Source: an uncultured Nitrospinaceae bacterium (GTDB taxonomy: Bacteria; Nitrospinota; Nitrospinia; Nitrospinales; VA-1). Taken from it: a stretch of DNA of 7,313 nucleotides. The DNA is taken from positions 1 through 7,313 of the forward strand of contig CAJJDL010000320.1 in the NCBI GenBank assembly GCA_905182935.1. The letters run 5' to 3'. Position 1 is the first letter of the stretch. Every line of letters begins with the position of its first letter. A program made the position numbers and the translations under genes. Under the pieces are notes generated by a model. The model was not told the origin of the DNA. It ran no database searches and was given only the letters and a program-made list of their open reading frames with translations. Positions 1 to 6,712 of the stretch are shown piece by piece.

Positions 1-225
1 ACTATTGTAAAGGGAGATTCTCTTAGTTACTCGATTGCGGCGGCATCAATCTTAGCAAAAGTTACACGAGATAAAATTATGGAACAATATCACAAACAAT
101 TCCCTCATTATGCATTCGACAGACATAAAGGATATGGCACAAGTCTTCATCGAAACGCCATTAAAGAATATGGCCCTTGCCCAATTCACCGCCGAACCTT
201 TAGAGGAGTGAAAGAGTTTATTTGA
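1..225 (+). CDS. rnhB: Ribonuclease HII, C-terminal part (5' end outside window)
   Basis: Frame 1 is open from the first base to a TGA at 223-225, giving 74 residues with no start codon, so this is the 3' end of a longer gene. The family signature [16 protein letters not shown] is clear. Its final Asp (residue 24 of the fragment) aligns with one of the acidic metal-binding residues of RNase HII. It is followed by a GYGTSLH segment and the [10 protein letters not shown] block, typical of the bacterial RNase HII C-terminus. RNase HII cuts RNA embedded in DNA duplexes (misincorporated ribonucleotides, R-loops, Okazaki primers) in the cytoplasm. The protein ends soon after the HRRTF block, as normal for the short form, so the C-terminus looks intact. 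recJ, another DNA-metabolism gene, follows on the same strand after a 146-base gap that holds its own likely promoter. The identification is firm; only the missing N-terminal two-thirds cannot be judged. Confidence 0.95.
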   Translation, partial: TIVKGDSLSYSIAAASILAKVTRDKIMEQYHKQFPHYAFDRHKGYGTSLHRNAIKEYGPCPIHRRTFRGVKEFI

Positions 226-314
226 TTGTTAAAAAAACATATAAACAAAAGTTTATTTACTTTAGAACTTCAGTTTTATGAGGTGTTTATTGATTTGAAT
301 CTAATTTAGAGCAA

Positions 315-343
315 TTGACCCAAAGCGTTACTATCATTATGTT
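315..343 (+). promoter_or_regulatory. Predicted sigma70-type promoter for recJ
   Basis: A -35 box TTGACC (315-320, 5 of 6 to consensus) is followed by a 17-base spacer and a -10 box TATGTT (338-343, 4 of 6). This predicts a transcript start near 350 and a leader of only about 20 bases before the recJ ATG at 372. The rest of the 226-371 spacer holds only a weak AT-rich hairpin, ATAAAC/GTTTAT at 241-256. It has no GC-rich stem, so it is at best a poor rnhB terminator. The promoter call rests on motif match alone. Confidence 0.45.
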
Positions 344-371
344 GGTTAAAATTTTAATTTAAATAAATTAC

Positions 372-1679
372 ATGCTTTCTCTTCTTAATAAAAAATGGAT
401 ACTACGAAACCCTAGTCTGGGGAAAGTGAATGATATAGCTTGTGCACTCGATATTCCTCCAGTGGTTGCGCAATTATTAGTCAATCGTAAAATCGAGACA
501 GTCGAGGAAGCAAATATTTATATAAAGGCGACTCTCTCATCTTTGCATGACCCTTTCCTGATAAAAGGAATGGAGCTCGCGGTTGAACGAATACTAAGAG
601 CAATTAAAAATAAAGAATCGATACGGTTATTTTGTGATTATGATGTAGACGGTGTGACTTCGGCAGCGTTCCTAACTCATTTTTTCCGTGATATTGGAGT
701 TAGCGTTGGTTACTACTTGCCTGAACGTATGAAGGAAGGCTATGGGTTAAATGAAGATGCTATAAAATTGATTAGAAAAGAGGGCGCTTCACTGATGATT
801 ACAGCCGACTGCGGGATAACAGCGGTAAATGAGGTTGAGCTTGCACTTTCTTTGGGATTGGACGTCATTATAACTGATCATCACCAGGTAGGTAGTCAGG
901 GTTTACCAAATGCAGTTGCAGTTCTTAACCCCCAGCGTTCTGATTGCCAATATCCTTATCGATTTCTTAGTGGTGTAGGGTTAGCTTTTAAACTTGCATT
1001 AGCTGTACGAACCTCTCTTCATAAAAAAATGGGTTGGGATAAAAGCCACCTACCTAATATGAAGCGCCACTTAGACCTAGTAGCGTTGGGTACAATTGCT
1101 GATGTTGCTCCATTAACTGGTGAAAATCATGTGTTAGTGCGCCATGGATTAAAAGTTTTGACTACCACTGATAAAGCTGGGCTGGTAGCTCTTAAAATGG
1201 TATCCGATTTAGATAATAAAGTTAGCGCACGCTCAGTTGGGTTCGCACTTGCCCCAAGACTAAATGCGGCAGGGCGTATGGGTAAGGCTGATAGTGGATT
1301 TCACTTGCTTACATCAGTAGACTTGAAAGAAGCAAAGGAATTGGCAGAACGAATTGATGTTATAAATCAAGAACGAAAAAATATCCAGGGGCAAGTTCAA
1401 GAAGAAGCGGAATATTTAATCAGCCGGGAAATCAATTTAGAAGAGGATAGAGTTATTGTTCTAGCTTCGAAAAACTTTCATAGTGGGGTGATAGGTATTG
1501 TTGCATCAAGAATTGTAGAAAAATATTTTCGTCCAGTTGTTTTAATTGCATTGGAAGGCCTTATCGGTAAGGGATCTGGACGAAGTATTCCTCAGTTTAA
1601 CCTTCATCGTGCGTTTACAGATTGTTCCAGTCACCTTGTTCAGTTTGGTGTCATGCTTATGCTGCGGGGCTTACAATAA
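372..1679 (+). CDS. recJ: Single-stranded-DNA-specific exonuclease RecJ, N-terminal and catalytic part (frameshifted before its end)
   Basis: RecJ degrades single-stranded DNA 5' to 3' and acts in RecF-pathway recombination, mismatch repair and base-excision repair. DHH-family motifs appear in order: FCDYDVDG (residues 87-94), TADCG (144-148), the name-giving DHH (169-171) and GTIADVAPL (240-248). PRLNAAGRMG follows at 295-304, then the DHHA1-side blocks FHSGVIGIVASR (369-380) and GSGRSIP (401-407). The opening residues LNKKWILRNP are typical of RecJ N-termini and support the ATG at 372, although no Shine-Dalgarno sequence precedes it. Homology runs to Phe425-Gly426 (base 1649). The last nine residues (VMLMLRGLQ) are out-of-frame and end at a TAA at 1677. 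The expected GGHAYAAGLT continues in the next frame, so one base appears to be missing. Either this copy is recently inactivated or the read contains an error. All acidic and His metal-binding residues of the DHH domain lie in this intact upstream part. Confidence 0.93.
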   Translation: MLSLLNKKWILRNPSLGKVNDIACALDIPPVVAQLLVNRKIETVEEANIYIKATLSSLHDPFLIKGMELAVERILRAIKNKESIRLFCDYDVDGVTSAAFLTHFFRDIGVSVGYYLPERMKEGYGLNEDAIKLIRKEGASLMITADCGITAVNEVELALSLGLDVIITDHHQVGSQGLPNAVAVLNPQRSDCQYPYRFLSGVGLAFKLALAVRTSLHKKMGWDKSHLPNMKRHLDLVALGTIADVAPLTGENHVLVRHGLKVLTTTDKAGLVALKMVSDLDNKVSARSVGFALAPRLNAAGRMGKADSGFHLLTSVDLKEAKELAERIDVINQERKNIQGQVQEEAEYLISREINLEEDRVIVLASKNFHSGVIGIVASRIVEKYFRPVVLIALEGLIGKGSGRSIPQFNLHRAFTDCSSHLVQFGVMLMLRGLQ

Positions 1680-2119
1680 AAGAAGAGAATGTAGATCTTT
1701 TTCGAGATGAAATAAAAAAAGTTGGGCGACAATTTTTAAGCGAAGAAAATCTAGTGCCAGAAATATATATAGATAAGAAGCTAGATATTTTAGAAATTAA
1801 CGAAGAATTATATAAACAAATAACCCTTGTAGAGCCTTTCGGTTCGGAAAATCCGTCACCTATTTTTTTAATTCAATCAGTCCGTATATCAAATCTAAAA
1901 AAAATGGGTCGAGAGCAAAACCATGTTCGTTTTAAGGCTAATCAACATGATGCGAAAATTGATGCGATTGGATTTAATCTTGCTGAAGAATTCGCCTCGA
2001 TTGATTTGGTGTTAAATAAAGTGGATCTTGTTTGCGAATTTCAAATTAATGATTGGAACGGTGGAAATAAGTTAGAGTTGAAAATTCTTGATTTGTGCTG
2101 TTCGGTTGAGAAAAGTTAG
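1622..2119 (+). CDS. recJ: RecJ C-terminal part (end of DHHA1 domain plus OB-fold) in the shifted frame
   Basis: This is the remainder of the preceding gene, displaced by one base. Homology starts near 1649-1652 with HAYAAGLTIKEENVDLF, the second half of the DHHA1 GGH-x-x-AAG block. It continues through LVEPFGSENPSPIF, the usual entry to the RecJ OB-fold, and stops at TAG 2117-2119. The nominal open frame begins at a TTG at 1622, but its first nine codons are out-of-frame translation of the upstream part. There is no ribosome binding site, so independent translation is unlikely. Joining codons 1-426 of the upstream frame, one restored Gly and these ~155 residues gives about 582 residues, close to the 577 of E. 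coli RecJ. The piece is intact for its whole length, with no further stops, which favours a sequencing or assembly error or a very recent mutation over an old pseudogene. Confidence 0.85.
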   Translation: MFQSPCSVWCHAYAAGLTIKEENVDLFRDEIKKVGRQFLSEENLVPEIYIDKKLDILEINEELYKQITLVEPFGSENPSPIFLIQSVRISNLKKMGREQNHVRFKANQHDAKIDAIGFNLAEEFASIDLVLNKVDLVCEFQINDWNGGNKLELKILDLCCSVEKS

Positions 2120-2153
2120 TTTTATAAGGTGATTTGTTACTCAGCTTAAAACC

Positions 2154-2185
2154 ACTTCTGACTAAATAGTTCTTAGGAAGTTTTT
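2154..2185 (+). terminator. Predicted rho-independent terminator of recJ, possibly bidirectional
   Basis: ACTTC (2154-2158) pairs with GAAGT (2177-2181) and, after a three-base bulge, CTAA (2162-2165) pairs with TTAG (2173-2176). The loop has seven bases, and a T-run continues to 2185. The stem is AT-rich and bulged, so moderately strong at best. It lies 35 bases after the recJ stop. Read on the other strand, the same stem is followed by GGTTTT, so it may also help end ychF transcription. Confidence 0.5.
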
Positions 2186-2211
2186 ATGAGCAGACCTTGT
2201 TTTTAGTCAGA
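2157..2211. repeat. 10-base perfect inverted repeat in the convergent recJ/ychF spacer
   Basis: TCTGACTAAA at 2157-2166 is the exact reverse complement of TTTAGTCAGA at 2202-2211, with 35 bases between them. The right arm contains the ychF stop codon (TGA on the - strand, 2207-2209). The left arm overlaps the smaller recJ terminator hairpin, so the two structures are mutually exclusive. Its position at the meeting point of two convergent genes suggests a terminator for ychF, though the U-tract on that side is short and offset. Confidence 0.5.
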
Positions 2212-3304
2212 CATTAAACCGAAAATGCATTATGTCGCCGTCTTGAACAACGTATTCTTTGCCTTCGACCCTAAGCTTTCCGGCGTCTTTAATAGCGGCC
2301 TCTGATTCATGCTGAACTAGGTCTTCCAAACTATAAACTTCAGCACGGATGAACCCTTTTTCAAAATCGGTATGAATTACTCCTGCCGCTTGTGGGGCTT
2401 TTGAATTTTTTGGAATTGTCCATGCTCGAGTTTCTTTGACACCTGCTGTAAAATAGGTTGCTAGCTCGAGCAGTCCATAGCCAGCTGATATCATACGATC
2501 AAGGCCAGTTTCGGTAAGCCCCATTTCTTCCATAAACATCTTCTGTTCCTCAGGATCCTCAATCTCCATGATTTCTCCTTCGATTTTGCCCGCAAGAGCA
2601 ATAACTGATGAACCGTCTTGTTTGGCAATTTGCTTAACTTGTTGCACGAGTTTATTTTCTATGTCGCTGGGTTCCATGACATTACAGATATAAAGAACAG
2701 GTTTAGCGCTCAAAAGGGTTAAGCTTTTTACGTAATGCTTCTGTTCTTCATTGAAACCGATAATAGTTCTTGCGGGCTCATTATTATCAAGAGCTTCGGA
2801 TAGTTTTGAAAGCACTTCCACTTGCATGCGAGCTTCTTTATCTCCAGATTTTGCTAACTTATCAATCTTGATTTTTCTGCGTTCAAGAGACTCTATATCG
2901 GCAATTATCAATTCGGTATTTATGGTGTCAATATCGGAGCCTGGGTCAATGATATCGCTAACATGAGGAACATTTTCATCCTCGAAACAGCGTACCACAT
3001 GGGCGATTGCATCAACCTCTCGTATGTGCCCAAGAAACTTGTTACCCAGGCCTTCTCCTTTTGAAGCACCTTTAATTAGTCCGGCAATATCAACAAATTC
3101 CATAGTCGTGGGAACAATTTTATTGGTCTTGATGTGGTGTGTGATCGTATCCAAACGTTCATCGGGAACTGGCACGATGCCACTATTGGGTTCGATGGTT
3201 GTGAAGGCATAATTCCCTGATTGCGCCTTAGTTCTTGTAAGTGCACCAAATAAAGTCGATTTTCCTGCATTGGGTAGTCCAACGAGTCCACATGTAAATC
3301 CCAT
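2207..3304 (-). CDS. ychF: Redox-regulated / ribosome-binding ATPase YchF (OLA1 family)
   Basis: YchF is a near-universal Obg-class P-loop protein that prefers ATP to GTP and binds the ribosome; it is linked to stress response and translation quality control. Visible here are the G1 loop GLPNAGKST (residues 9-17), TTIEPN (35-40), and DIAGLIKGASKGEGLGN (72-88), where a Leu takes the place of the catalytic Gln, as is normal for this family. The G4 motif is NVME (208-211) instead of NKxD, which explains ATP preference. The C-terminal TGS domain spans about 281-364. The 365 residues match the usual 363-365. I chose the ATG at 3304 because the protein then starts with the canonical MGFTCGLVGLPN. 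An upstream ATG at 3352 would add 16 non-conserved residues and overlap the preceding MFS gene. The ATG lies only four bases after the MFS stop codon and has no Shine-Dalgarno sequence, so coupled translation is likely. Confidence 0.97.
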   Translation of the reverse strand: MGFTCGLVGLPNAGKSTLFGALTRTKAQSGNYAFTTIEPNSGIVPVPDERLDTITHHIKTNKIVPTTMEFVDIAGLIKGASKGEGLGNKFLGHIREVDAIAHVVRCFEDENVPHVSDIIDPGSDIDTINTELIIADIESLERRKIKIDKLAKSGDKEARMQVEVLSKLSEALDNNEPARTIIGFNEEQKHYVKSLTLLSAKPVLYICNVMEPSDIENKLVQQVKQIAKQDGSSVIALAGKIEGEIMEIEDPEEQKMFMEEMGLTETGLDRMISAGYGLLELATYFTAGVKETRAWTIPKNSKAPQAAGVIHTDFEKGFIRAEVYSLEDLVQHESEAAIKDAGKLRVEGKEYVVQDGDIMHFRFNV

Positions 3305-3308
3305 AGTT

Positions 3309-4730
3309 TTAATTTTTCTGAAATGATTTATGAATATTATTGAACGGATCAAGAAAAATAAGGCTTATCAAAACAATTGTTGCATATAGAGCAATTATAA
3401 CGAAAAAATTCATTGGGCTTACGTAGCTAAGTATTGTCAAAAAAAATACGGCACCTACATTCCCATAAGCACCAGCCATACCTGCCATTTGACCAGTTAG
3501 ATCCTTGCGAATAAGCGGCACGGCGGCAAAGCAGGCACCAGTTGCTCCCTGTAGAAACATGGAACAACCAAACCCCAACAAGAGCACGCTCCAAAGAGAC
3601 CAAGAAGAGTTTATTTGACCCATTATTATATAACCAAGCATTGAGCCGGTAACGAAAATTATCAAGGAACGTTTTTTTTCGATGAGGTCGGCAATCCAGC
3701 CGCCTGCTGGACGGCATATTAAGTTTAAAAAAGCAAAACTTGATCCTACCATACCCGCCGCAGTTACCGATAGCTCGAATGTGGATTCCAAGAACTGAGG
3801 AAACATAGAAAAGACAGCAAGTTGAGAACCGAAGGCCAAAGCATAAACCATACTTAAAATGAGTATTTGTTTAAATTCATACCTTTTTTCTACTGGAATC
3901 GACTCTGGAAATTTTAGTAGGTTAAAGCGCAATAGACTTATTATATTGCAAATAAAAAGAAAAACAATTCCCACGTTTAGTATGTTAGAAAATTTAGGAG
4001 AGAGGAGTTGTAATGGATTTTCTGAAAGTTTCCAGACAAGAATGGCTACGGCGCCATAAAGAGGAATCAATAGTAATATTTGTAGAAGAGTATCTTTTTT
4101 TGAAGTAACCTCAATGCAATGTTCAAGTCCAAAAGTAAAGTGTTCACCTTTTTCATAGTTTTCTTTTGCAAAATGAAAGTAGATAACAGCCCAAACTGCA
4201 CAAAGAAGACCACTGAAAATAACAGCATAGCGCCAGCCAATTTCTTCAGGAAAAAATGACGCTATAATTGGAAGAGAAAATAGTGCTGCTGCCGCACCAA
4301 AGTTCCCCCATCCAGCATAGATTCCTTGAGCGATGCCCATTTTATTAGGAGGGAACCAATCGGCAATCATTTTAATTCCAACAACAAATCCGGCTCCAAC
4401 AATTCCCATTAACAGACGTGCGATTAGAAGCTCTTCAAACGTTTTTGCTGATGCAAAATAAAAACAGACTCCTGCTGAAAACATTAGCAAAGAACTAAAA
4501 ACTTTCCTTGGTCCAAAATAATCGACCCATATTCCAATGAGAATACGTGCAGGAATAGTCAGAGCAACATTGCAGAGCATTAATATGTTGATCTGCTCCT
4601 GACTTAGACCTATTGTGCGAGCTAGCGTGCTGTTAAACGGAGCCATATTAAACCAGGCAATAAAAGAGAGGAAGAAAGCAATCCACGACAAACGCAGAAT
4701 ATGGTTCTGCTGGGTATCAAAGTTAAACAT
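3309..4730 (-). CDS. MFS transporter of the nitrate/nitrite porter (NNP, NarK-like) family
   Basis: A 473-residue, very hydrophobic inner-membrane protein of the major facilitator superfamily. Two glycine-rich NNP signatures are present: GIYAGWGNFGAAAA (residues 136-149, TM5 region) and GMAGAYGNVGAVFF (417-430, TM11 region). Arg62, in PARILIG before the loop WVDYFGPRK, and Arg340, in LICRPAGGWIAD, occupy the places of the two substrate-binding arginines of characterised nitrate porters. Two extra hydrophobic stretches near 213-235 and 248-268 lie between the usual halves, after the segment IEVTSKKD. They suggest 14 rather than 12 membrane segments, a layout I associate with a less-studied NNP branch. 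Substrate is probably nitrate or nitrite, but direction and specificity cannot be read from sequence, and no nitrate or nitrite reductase gene is in view. It starts 24 bases after the lipoprotein gene and ends four bases before ychF, so it is co-transcribed with both. The start ATG has no Shine-Dalgarno sequence. Confidence 0.85.
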   Translation of the reverse strand: MFNFDTQQNHILRLSWIAFFLSFIAWFNMAPFNSTLARTIGLSQEQINILMLCNVALTIPARILIGIWVDYFGPRKVFSSLLMFSAGVCFYFASAKTFEELLIARLLMGIVGAGFVVGIKMIADWFPPNKMGIAQGIYAGWGNFGAAAALFSLPIIASFFPEEIGWRYAVIFSGLLCAVWAVIYFHFAKENYEKGEHFTFGLEHCIEVTSKKDTLLQILLLIPLYGAVAILVWKLSENPLQLLSPKFSNILNVGIVFLFICNIISLLRFNLLKFPESIPVEKRYEFKQILILSMVYALAFGSQLAVFSMFPQFLESTFELSVTAAGMVGSSFAFLNLICRPAGGWIADLIEKKRSLIIFVTGSMLGYIIMGQINSSWSLWSVLLLGFGCSMFLQGATGACFAAVPLIRKDLTGQMAGMAGAYGNVGAVFFLTILSYVSPMNFFVIIALYATIVLISLIFLDPFNNIHKSFQKN

Positions 4731-4754
4731 TAATTTTAAAAGATTCGAGTTAGT

Positions 4755-5069
4755 TTATGGGGATGGTTCATTGGACATGAACTGATGGGATTGTACTACT
4801 CCGCTCGGACCAAAAACAATGATTAAGTCTTTTGATATTTTATTTTTCAATAGGTTGTATCTATTATATTCATAAACCCAAATAGGCTTTCCGTTCTGGA
4901 TGCCGGTTTTAAAAGGTTTTCCGAATATATTCTTTATTTCCGCCTGAGTAGTGGTGCCGTTGATAATATTCTCGACTTTAGATGTATTAAATTTTTTCCC
5001 AACGGTACCGCCGCATCCTCCAAATGCCAAAATTAATATCATAACAATAATCATTACGGTGTAATTCAT
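4755..5069 (-). CDS. Small BamE/SmpA-OmlA-like lipoprotein
   Basis: A 104-residue protein that begins with a hydrophobic segment (about residues 4-16) ending in LAFGGC, with Cys19 as the likely lipidated residue. The mature part carries the SmpA/OmlA-type pattern: IINGTTTQAEIKNIFGKP (residues ~36-53), then an aromatic strand IWVYEYNRY and a final strand region LIIVFGPSGVVQSHQF. This fold is seen in BamE, a partner in beta-barrel insertion at the outer membrane, but many unrelated lipoproteins share it, so I give no gene symbol. The residue after Cys is Gly rather than Asp, which by the E. coli sorting rule would favour the outer membrane. Odd points are Phe at -3 of the lipobox and no Lys or Arg before the hydrophobic stretch, so lipidation is probable but not certain. 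It sits 27 bases after rng and 24 before the MFS gene. It is the only gene in the window with a good Shine-Dalgarno sequence. Confidence 0.75.
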   Translation of the reverse strand: MNYTVMIIVMILILAFGGCGGTVGKKFNTSKVENIINGTTTQAEIKNIFGKPFKTGIQNGKPIWVYEYNRYNLLKNKISKDLIIVFGPSGVVQSHQFMSNEPSP

Positions 5070-5075
5070 AATCAG

Positions 5076-5081
5076 CCTTTT
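5076..5081 (-). promoter_or_regulatory. Ribosome binding site of the BamE-like lipoprotein
   Basis: AAAAGG on the - strand lies six bases before the ATG at 5069 and fixes that start over the in-frame ATGs at codons 6 and 10, which would shorten the hydrophobic leader. The other complete genes here have no comparable sequence. Confidence 0.6.
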
Positions 5082-5096
5082 AGTAATATTAAGAAT

Positions 5097-6650
5097 TTAA
5101 TTAAGAACAAGATTATATTTTTCTTGGTGAAGTTTATCACTCACTAGAAATTTAATCTCGAGACAGTATTTCTGTTCTAGCTCTTCTAAAAACGAGTTTT
5201 CTTCTTCAAAAAAGAGATCGTAAACGAGTGGGTGGACTTCTATGCTAAGGTTTTTTTGATTTAGATGACTCTTAGTACAGGTTCGTTGAATTGCTCTTAC
5301 AATCTCATTACATATAGTTGTTGGTGACCTGTTGTGCCCTTTCCCTCGGCAATAGTCACAAGTATTGCACAGAATTTGTGTCAGACTTTCACGGACACGT
5401 TTGCGTGTCATTTGTACAAGGCCAAGTTCCGAAATTTTTAAAATTTTTGTTCGTGATTGGTCGCTTTTAAGAGATTGAATAAGGGCATTCCATGTAATTT
5501 CTTTACTTTCTTCCTTAAGCATGTCAATAAAGTCGACAATGATTATTCCTCCTATGTTACGCAAACGTAACTGGTAGGCCACTTCTTTAACTGCTTCCAA
5601 ATTTGTCTTGAGTATTGTTTCCTCTTGGTCACTCTTTCCAATAAATTTTCCGGTGTTCACATCAACTGCAACAAGGGCTTCCGTTTGATCGATTGAAATA
5701 TACCCACCTGATTTTAGCCAGACCTTGCGTTCTAATGCTCGATTAATTTCTATTTCCACTCCAAAGTGTTCAAAGATTGGTGTCGACTCCCGGTACAATT
5801 CTATTTTATCAAGAATATGAGGTAGATAGTTTTTACAGAATTCAAGACAGTTTTGATACTCTAACTCGGAGTCCACTACTATACGTTTTACATCACTTGT
5901 GAACAGATCTCGCATTGAGCGAAAAGCCAGGTTTATATCCTCATATAAAAGGTGGCAGGGAGGCGCTTCAGCAGCATTTTTTTGTAAGCTGCTCCAGAGG
6001 CTATGCAGAAAATTTAAATCAATGGTAAAGTCATTTTTTTCACAATTTTGTCCGGCGGTACGAATGATGTAGCCTTCTCCTAAGTTACCTATTTCCGAAA
6101 CTATTGCTTTAAGACGTTCTTTTTCTCCGTCATCTTCTATGCGCCTTGAAACACCGATATCTTTGATAGTTGGCATGTAAACTAAGTAACGCCCAGGAAT
6201 AGCTATGTAGCTTGTGATTCGTGCACCTTTAGTTCCCAGTTGATTTTTAGCCACTTGTACAATGATTTCTTGGCCTTCTTTTAGCAACTCCTGAACCGGA
6301 ATATTGTGTTTAACTGACCTTGGAAATTCATCTTGTTGGCTTAAGTTTGTTTCCTCTTCATTGAGTTTTGTAGCCGCATATTTTTTACTACGTAATATAG
6401 TATTCTCGGGGTTTAGTATATCGGTAATATCAACGTCGCTTGCAGAAAGAAAACCAGCCTTTTCTAATCCGATATCAACAAAAGCGGCTTGCATCCCAGG
6501 TAATACTTTGATTACTTTCCCTTTATATATATTACCTACAATTTCTTTATTAGTTCGTTGTTCAATAAATATTTCGGCGAGTTGCTTGTTTTCTCTCAAT
6601 GCCACTCGTGTTTCCCGCGAACTTGAGTTTATTAATATTTCAGAAGACAT
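5097..6650 (-). CDS. rng: Ribonuclease G (RNase E/G family endoribonuclease)
   Basis: RNase G is a cytoplasmic endonuclease that trims 5' ends of 16S rRNA and starts mRNA decay at AU-rich single-stranded sites. The start MSSEILINSSSRETRVAL matches RNase G N-termini. The S1 domain follows (NIYKGKVIKVLPGMQAAFVDIG, about residues 40-61, resuming at LLKEGQEI ~122), split by a variable insert at ~74-117. The sensor region includes GTKGARIT (139-146), RYLVYMP (154-160) and GVSRRIED (166-173). Catalytic Asp330 (VAVDVNTGKF) and Asp373 (IIIVDFIDM) are 43 residues apart, exactly as the metal-binding pair D303/D346 of E. coli RNase E. The Zn-link is CDYCRGKGH (Cys431, Cys434), with an extra Cys428 just before it. 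At 517 residues it is slightly longer than E. coli RNase G (489) and lacks the long RNase E tail, so RNase G is the better name. It follows rodA after a 116-base gap with its own probable promoter and likely heads a four-gene operon. Confidence 0.95.
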   Translation of the reverse strand: MSSEILINSSSRETRVALRENKQLAEIFIEQRTNKEIVGNIYKGKVIKVLPGMQAAFVDIGLEKAGFLSASDVDITDILNPENTILRSKKYAATKLNEEETNLSQQDEFPRSVKHNIPVQELLKEGQEIIVQVAKNQLGTKGARITSYIAIPGRYLVYMPTIKDIGVSRRIEDDGEKERLKAIVSEIGNLGEGYIIRTAGQNCEKNDFTIDLNFLHSLWSSLQKNAAEAPPCHLLYEDINLAFRSMRDLFTSDVKRIVVDSELEYQNCLEFCKNYLPHILDKIELYRESTPIFEHFGVEIEINRALERKVWLKSGGYISIDQTEALVAVDVNTGKFIGKSDQEETILKTNLEAVKEVAYQLRLRNIGGIIIVDFIDMLKEESKEITWNALIQSLKSDQSRTKILKISELGLVQMTRKRVRESLTQILCNTCDYCRGKGHNRSPTTICNEIVRAIQRTCTKSHLNQKNLSIEVHPLVYDLFFEEENSFLEELEQKYCLEIKFLVSDKLHQEKYNLVLN

Positions 6651-6712
6651 ACTCAGAACAATTTTAATGGTTATTTTTTTTCTAGCATTAATTTATGTGC
6701 GTACTGTACATG

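Noticed and set aside
241..256. ATAAAC/GTTTAT hairpin after rnhB as a terminator
   Set aside because: Only six pairs, five of them A-T, with a four-base loop and an interrupted T-tract; too weak to call.
1641..1655. Programmed -1 ribosomal frameshift joining the two recJ frames
   Set aside because: The site TTTGGTG does not fit the X-XXY-YYZ slippery pattern, no obvious downstream pseudoknot is visible, and RecJ is not known to be recoded. A missing base is simpler.
2751..3291. Short open frames of 62-71 codons on both strands within ychF
   Set aside because: They are fully contained in the conserved YchF coding region and have no family features; out-of-frame shadows.
3305..3352. A 16-residue N-terminal extension of YchF from the ATG at 3352
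   Set aside because: The residues are not conserved in the family and the extension would overlap the end of the MFS gene; the ATG at 3304 gives the canonical MGFTCGLVG start.
3427..3717. A 96-codon - strand frame inside the MFS gene, and a 66-codon + strand frame further along at 3859-4059
   Set aside because: Both overlap well-supported NNP transporter coding sequence in other frames and encode nothing recognisable.
6674..6681. A run of eight T on the + strand between rng and rodA, as a terminator
   Set aside because: No stable stem precedes it on the + strand and no + strand gene reads into it; on the - strand it is an A-run in the rng leader.
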